Positions 61,506 through 64,000 of a stretch of DNA of 64,000 nt are shown one piece after another. The stretch covers positions 9,436,501 through 9,500,500 of the forward strand of contig CM075770.1 of NCBI GenBank assembly GCA_037974665.1, in the 5' to 3' direction. The stretch's first letter is position 1. Each line of letters starts with the position of its first letter. The translations under genes and the position numbers were made by a program. The notes below the pieces were generated by a model, which was not told the DNA's origin, searched no databases, and saw nothing but the letters and a program-made list of their open reading frames with translations. This stretch comes from Ehretia macrophylla. Its lineage: Eukaryota; Streptophyta; Magnoliopsida; Boraginales; Ehretiaceae.

Positions 61506-62041
61506 GTAATTAATAGAAGAGAAAAATCATAAATTATCAGAAATCTCTCTTCAAATTAAAAAAATAAAAATCACAAATTTCTTTAAGGATGCATCTAAAT
61601 GGAAATTCTTAAAAACACATTAAAAAAAAAGCCCAGCAAAAGCTTGCATATATTTTCTTTTCCTTATGCTGAATATATTTGCTTTTTTAAAGCTCACCCC
61701 TTATAATACCTACTCATTATTATCATTGTTGCTCAAGGCTTGCCCTCCTCCTTATCCTCTCTCTCTCTCACTCATCGAATGCGAAAGCAATTCTAGGGCA
61801 ACAAAACTAAACGTAGCAAAACCAAGAAAACAACAGCAACCCCCAACAACACACCACCCCACCACCGCCTCCTCCCTTCCAACCCCCACCACCCTCTCCT
61901 CTCTCCCACCCTCCAGCAACAACAACTCAATTAAGGGTGCTTCACAATTTGTTGTTTCATCTCACAAAAATAACATCAACAAAGAGAAAGCACAGTGTTT
62001 TTTATGTGTGTGTGTGTGTGTGTGTTTAAGGTCATGTGATC
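61506..62041 (+). promoter_or_regulatory. Proximal promoter and 5' leader of the TCP gene
   Basis: A TATA-like CATATATTTT lies at about 61648. A CT-rich tract with TCTCTCTCTCTC (61755-61770) and an A/C-rich leader follow, then a (TG)n microsatellite (about 62003-62025). The CT repeat is of the type bound by plant GAGA-binding BPC proteins. The exact transcription start is not visible. Confidence 0.5.
62034..62039 (+). promoter_or_regulatory. Start-stop uORF (ATGTGA) just before the TCP start codon
   Basis: ATG directly followed by TGA, ending two bases before the main ATG at 62042 (context ATGTGATCATGG). If transcribed, initiation here would place a terminating ribosome on the main start and could lower translation. 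Confidence 0.6.
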
Positions 62042-63223
62042 ATGGAAGGAGGTGATGATCATCTACACAGGCGGCCTAACTTCCCATTTCAATTGCTTGA
62101 AAAGAAAGAAGACGAAGCCTGCACTAGTACTACAACCTCCGGCTATCCATCATTAGCCATCTCCGGTGACACGAACACGAACACCAACCGATCAAGCTCC
62201 TACAGCCTCCAAATCTCTTCAGAGCCATCCAAGAAGCCACCACCAAAACGAACATCAACAAAAGATCGACACACAAAGGTGGACGGACGTGGTCGGCGTA
62301 TCCGCATGCCTGCACTTTGTGCTGCTAGGGTTTTCCAACTAACTCGTGAGCTCGGCCACAAGACCGATGGCGAAACCATCGAGTGGCTCCTCCAACAAGC
62401 CGAACCAGCCGTCATCGCCGCCACTGGCACCGGTACAATCCCAGCAAACTTTACTTCATTAAACATATCTTTACGTAGCTCAGGTTCATCCATGTCTGTA
62501 CCATCACAACTAAGGTCCACGTATCTCAATCCGAATTTTTCCATGCCTCAACGTCGGAGCCTATTCCACGGGATTGGGTTATCGTCAGAGAGCTCATCGT
62601 TGTTGAACTTTCAGTCGACAACAAATATTGATCATAGTTTGTTGCAGGCTAAGCAAGAAATGCACGAACATTCACTAGATTTAACACATACCGAAGAAAG
62701 TATTAGCCGAAAACGTAGGCAAGAGCAAGAGTTGCAACAGCAACAGCAACATCAAATGGCTAGTTATTTGCTGCAGTCAAGCACTGGAGCTATGGCTGCT
62801 GGCCATGCTTCAATACCAGCAAATTTTTGGATGGTGGCTAATAGTAGTAACCAAGCTATGGGTGGAGGTGTTGACCCTATATGGACTATTCCTTCCGTGA
62901 ATAATAATAATAATAATAATAATGGTAATAATTTCGCGGCGTTGTATAGAGGCACTATGTCTAGTGCGTTACATTTTATGAATTTTCCTACCCCAGTGGC
63001 ATTATTGCCTAGTCAACAATTGGGTACGATGACCACTAATATTGGTGGCGGCGGCGGTGGTGGTGGTGGTGGTGATGGTCTAGGAGAAGGACAATTGGGT
63101 ATGTTTTCCGGGCTTAATCCGTATCGGTCTAGTGGTGGCGTGTCAGAATCTCAGGCAAGTGGGTCCCACTCGCACCACCGCAGCGGCGATGATCGGCATG
63201 ATACAACAAGTCACCAATCATAG
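62042..63223 (+). CDS. Class I TCP transcription factor (TCP14/15-like)
   Basis: Intronless gene for a 393-aa nuclear regulator of cell proliferation and growth. An N-terminal motif RPNFPFQLL is shared with TCP14-type proteins. The TCP domain spans about residues 72-130: basic region [17 protein letters not shown] with the four-residue deletion of class I, helix [18 protein letters not shown] with the redox-sensitive Cys93, helix [21 protein letters not shown]. Just after comes the class I block [17 protein letters not shown]. The C-terminal half has poly-Gln, poly-Asn (an AAT microsatellite near 62898) and poly-Gly runs, the motifs IPANFWMVA and [10 protein letters not shown] typical of this subgroup, and a Ser/His-rich end. 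Start chosen at 62042, the first ATG in frame. Class I TCPs bind site II (GCCCR) motifs. Class I genes are not miR319 targets, and I saw no such site. Confidence 0.95.
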   Translation: MEGGDDHLHRRPNFPFQLLEKKEDEACTSTTTSGYPSLAISGDTNTNTNRSSSYSLQISSEPSKKPPPKRTSTKDRHTKVDGRGRRIRMPALCAARVFQLTRELGHKTDGETIEWLLQQAEPAVIAATGTGTIPANFTSLNISLRSSGSSMSVPSQLRSTYLNPNFSMPQRRSLFHGIGLSSESSSLLNFQSTTNIDHSLLQAKQEMHEHSLDLTHTEESISRKRRQEQELQQQQQHQMASYLLQSSTGAMAAGHASIPANFWMVANSSNQAMGGGVDPIWTIPSVNNNNNNNNGNNFAALYRGTMSSALHFMNFPTPVALLPSQQLGTMTTNIGGGGGGGGGGDGLGEGQLGMFSGLNPYRSSGGVSESQASGSHSHHRSGDDRHDTTSHQS

Positions 63224-64000
63224 ATGATGATCATCATCATCCGCCCCATTTTTATGTTGTGTAGTTTGATGTGTAACACACACGTGAGGTTTGAATTGCT
63301 CTGATAAATTTCTAGTTTTGTTTTCTTTAAAGATTCTCTGGATTTATAATTTAGTTTAATCTGTGTGATTAATATGGGGAGTTTTTTAGGGTTTGGGAAG
63401 GCATTATTTTAGCAAAAGGGTTTTGGCTGGTTTTGTCAAAAGTCTCATTTGGTTTCTCATTACACAATATCTGAACATTAATTATTGTTTGTACAATTTT
63501 TCAATTGAAGATAGATAAATTATTTTGTGATGGCATGCTATATTTGAATTAGTTTTACATTGTGGTTTGAATCTTTGAATGCTGTCTTCTGTCTCTATCT
63601 TTTCATGCCACAAGAACATTTATGAATTCTGTGGGGGAATAAAACAGTGTTACTGCACTGTACTATATGCTTTCAGTGTGATCTAACCTCTGCCAACAAT
63701 TGAAACTTACTGGGCCATACTATTTTCAAAACCATATAACGGTAATTAATTTATGTAGTTCAGTTTTGATAGACCTTATACAGGACTAATATAGGCAAAT
63801 ATATTCAAGGGACCGCTTATAGGTGGTAGGGTAGGGTAGGGTAGGGTAGCGTAGGGTGGGAGGCACTGCTCATATTGCGGGAAGCAAAAATTGCACCCCT
63901 CGCTAACTTTAAGAGCGAAACTATTAATTAAAAGTGAGTTGGAGTTGTATCTTTTAAAAATGTGTGTAGATAATCAATTCAAATGCTTCCGCTTTTTTGG
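63224..64000 (+). other. 3' UTR of the TCP gene and downstream DNA
   Basis: AT-rich, no further gene before the window ends. It contains the (GGGTA)n run at 63822-63860. Confidence 0.6.
63822..63860 (+). repeat. (GGGTA)n run with G-quadruplex potential
   Basis: Five GGG runs spaced by TA or by TAGCGTA, then a sixth (GGTAGGGTAGGGTAGGGTAG and onward). Four G-triplets with two-base loops satisfy the canonical G-quadruplex rule. It resembles but is not the plant telomere repeat TTTAGGG. Confidence 0.85.

Noticed and set aside
61666-62055. 129-codon open frame overlapping the TCP start
   Set aside because: Its ATG lies close to the presumed TATA box, so it is probably upstream of the transcript start; the product is low-complexity Pro/Ser/Cys text from leader microsatellites.

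Overview
The window is nuclear DNA from a flowering plant, most likely a eudicot. It is AT-rich, its genes carry GT-AG introns, it has eukaryotic tRNA genes, and the proteins match plant-only families: a tau-class glutathione transferase, a QUA2/PMT-type methyltransferase, an NRP-type histone chaperone and a class I TCP factor. I cannot name the species from sequence alone.

Host genes, left to right: the 3' end of a 60S ribosomal protein L34 gene (1-292, +); a two-exon tau GST (3094-4222, -); tRNA-Leu(CAG) (22349-22429, -); a six-coding-exon Golgi PMT2/PMT14-like methyltransferase of 616 aa (26556-30180, +); a ten-exon NAP1-related/SET histone chaperone of 269 aa (35183-40448, +); tRNA-Asp(GTC) (41687-41758, -); and an intronless TCP14/15-like transcription factor of 393 aa (62042-63223, +). 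They are unrelated housekeeping or regulatory genes separated by repeats, not a pathway cluster. One possible link is that class I TCPs bind site II elements, which often occur with telo-boxes, and the histone chaperone promoter holds four telo-box cores.

Mobile DNA makes up much of the rest. A 14.1-kb Ty3/gypsy Athila-type element (5651-19784) has two long LTRs, a CCTAC target duplication, a tRNA-Asp primer site and an extra 3' ORF; its coding part is broken. A solo LTR (30605-33061, CACAA duplication) lies just beyond the methyltransferase gene. A truncated Ty1/copia end is at about 45675-46417. From 47292 to 53845 a repeat unit holding a decayed FAR1-domain gene is followed, with no spacer, by a shorter internally deleted copy of itself. 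A PIF/Harbinger-like MITE (53999-54989, TAA duplication) and a second TIR element (23951-24811) are also present. Small A-tailed retroposons with target duplications lie at 41445-41599 and 61351-61492; the latter is tRNA-Pro-derived and has a diverged relative at 4437-4560.

Other structure: a 467-bp near-perfect long inverted repeat at 21588-22054, a 232-bp tandem duplication at 20568-21031, a C-rich block at 19785-20030, a G-quadruplex-type (GGGTA)n run at 63822-63860, and a start-stop uORF (ATGTGA) two bases before the TCP start codon.
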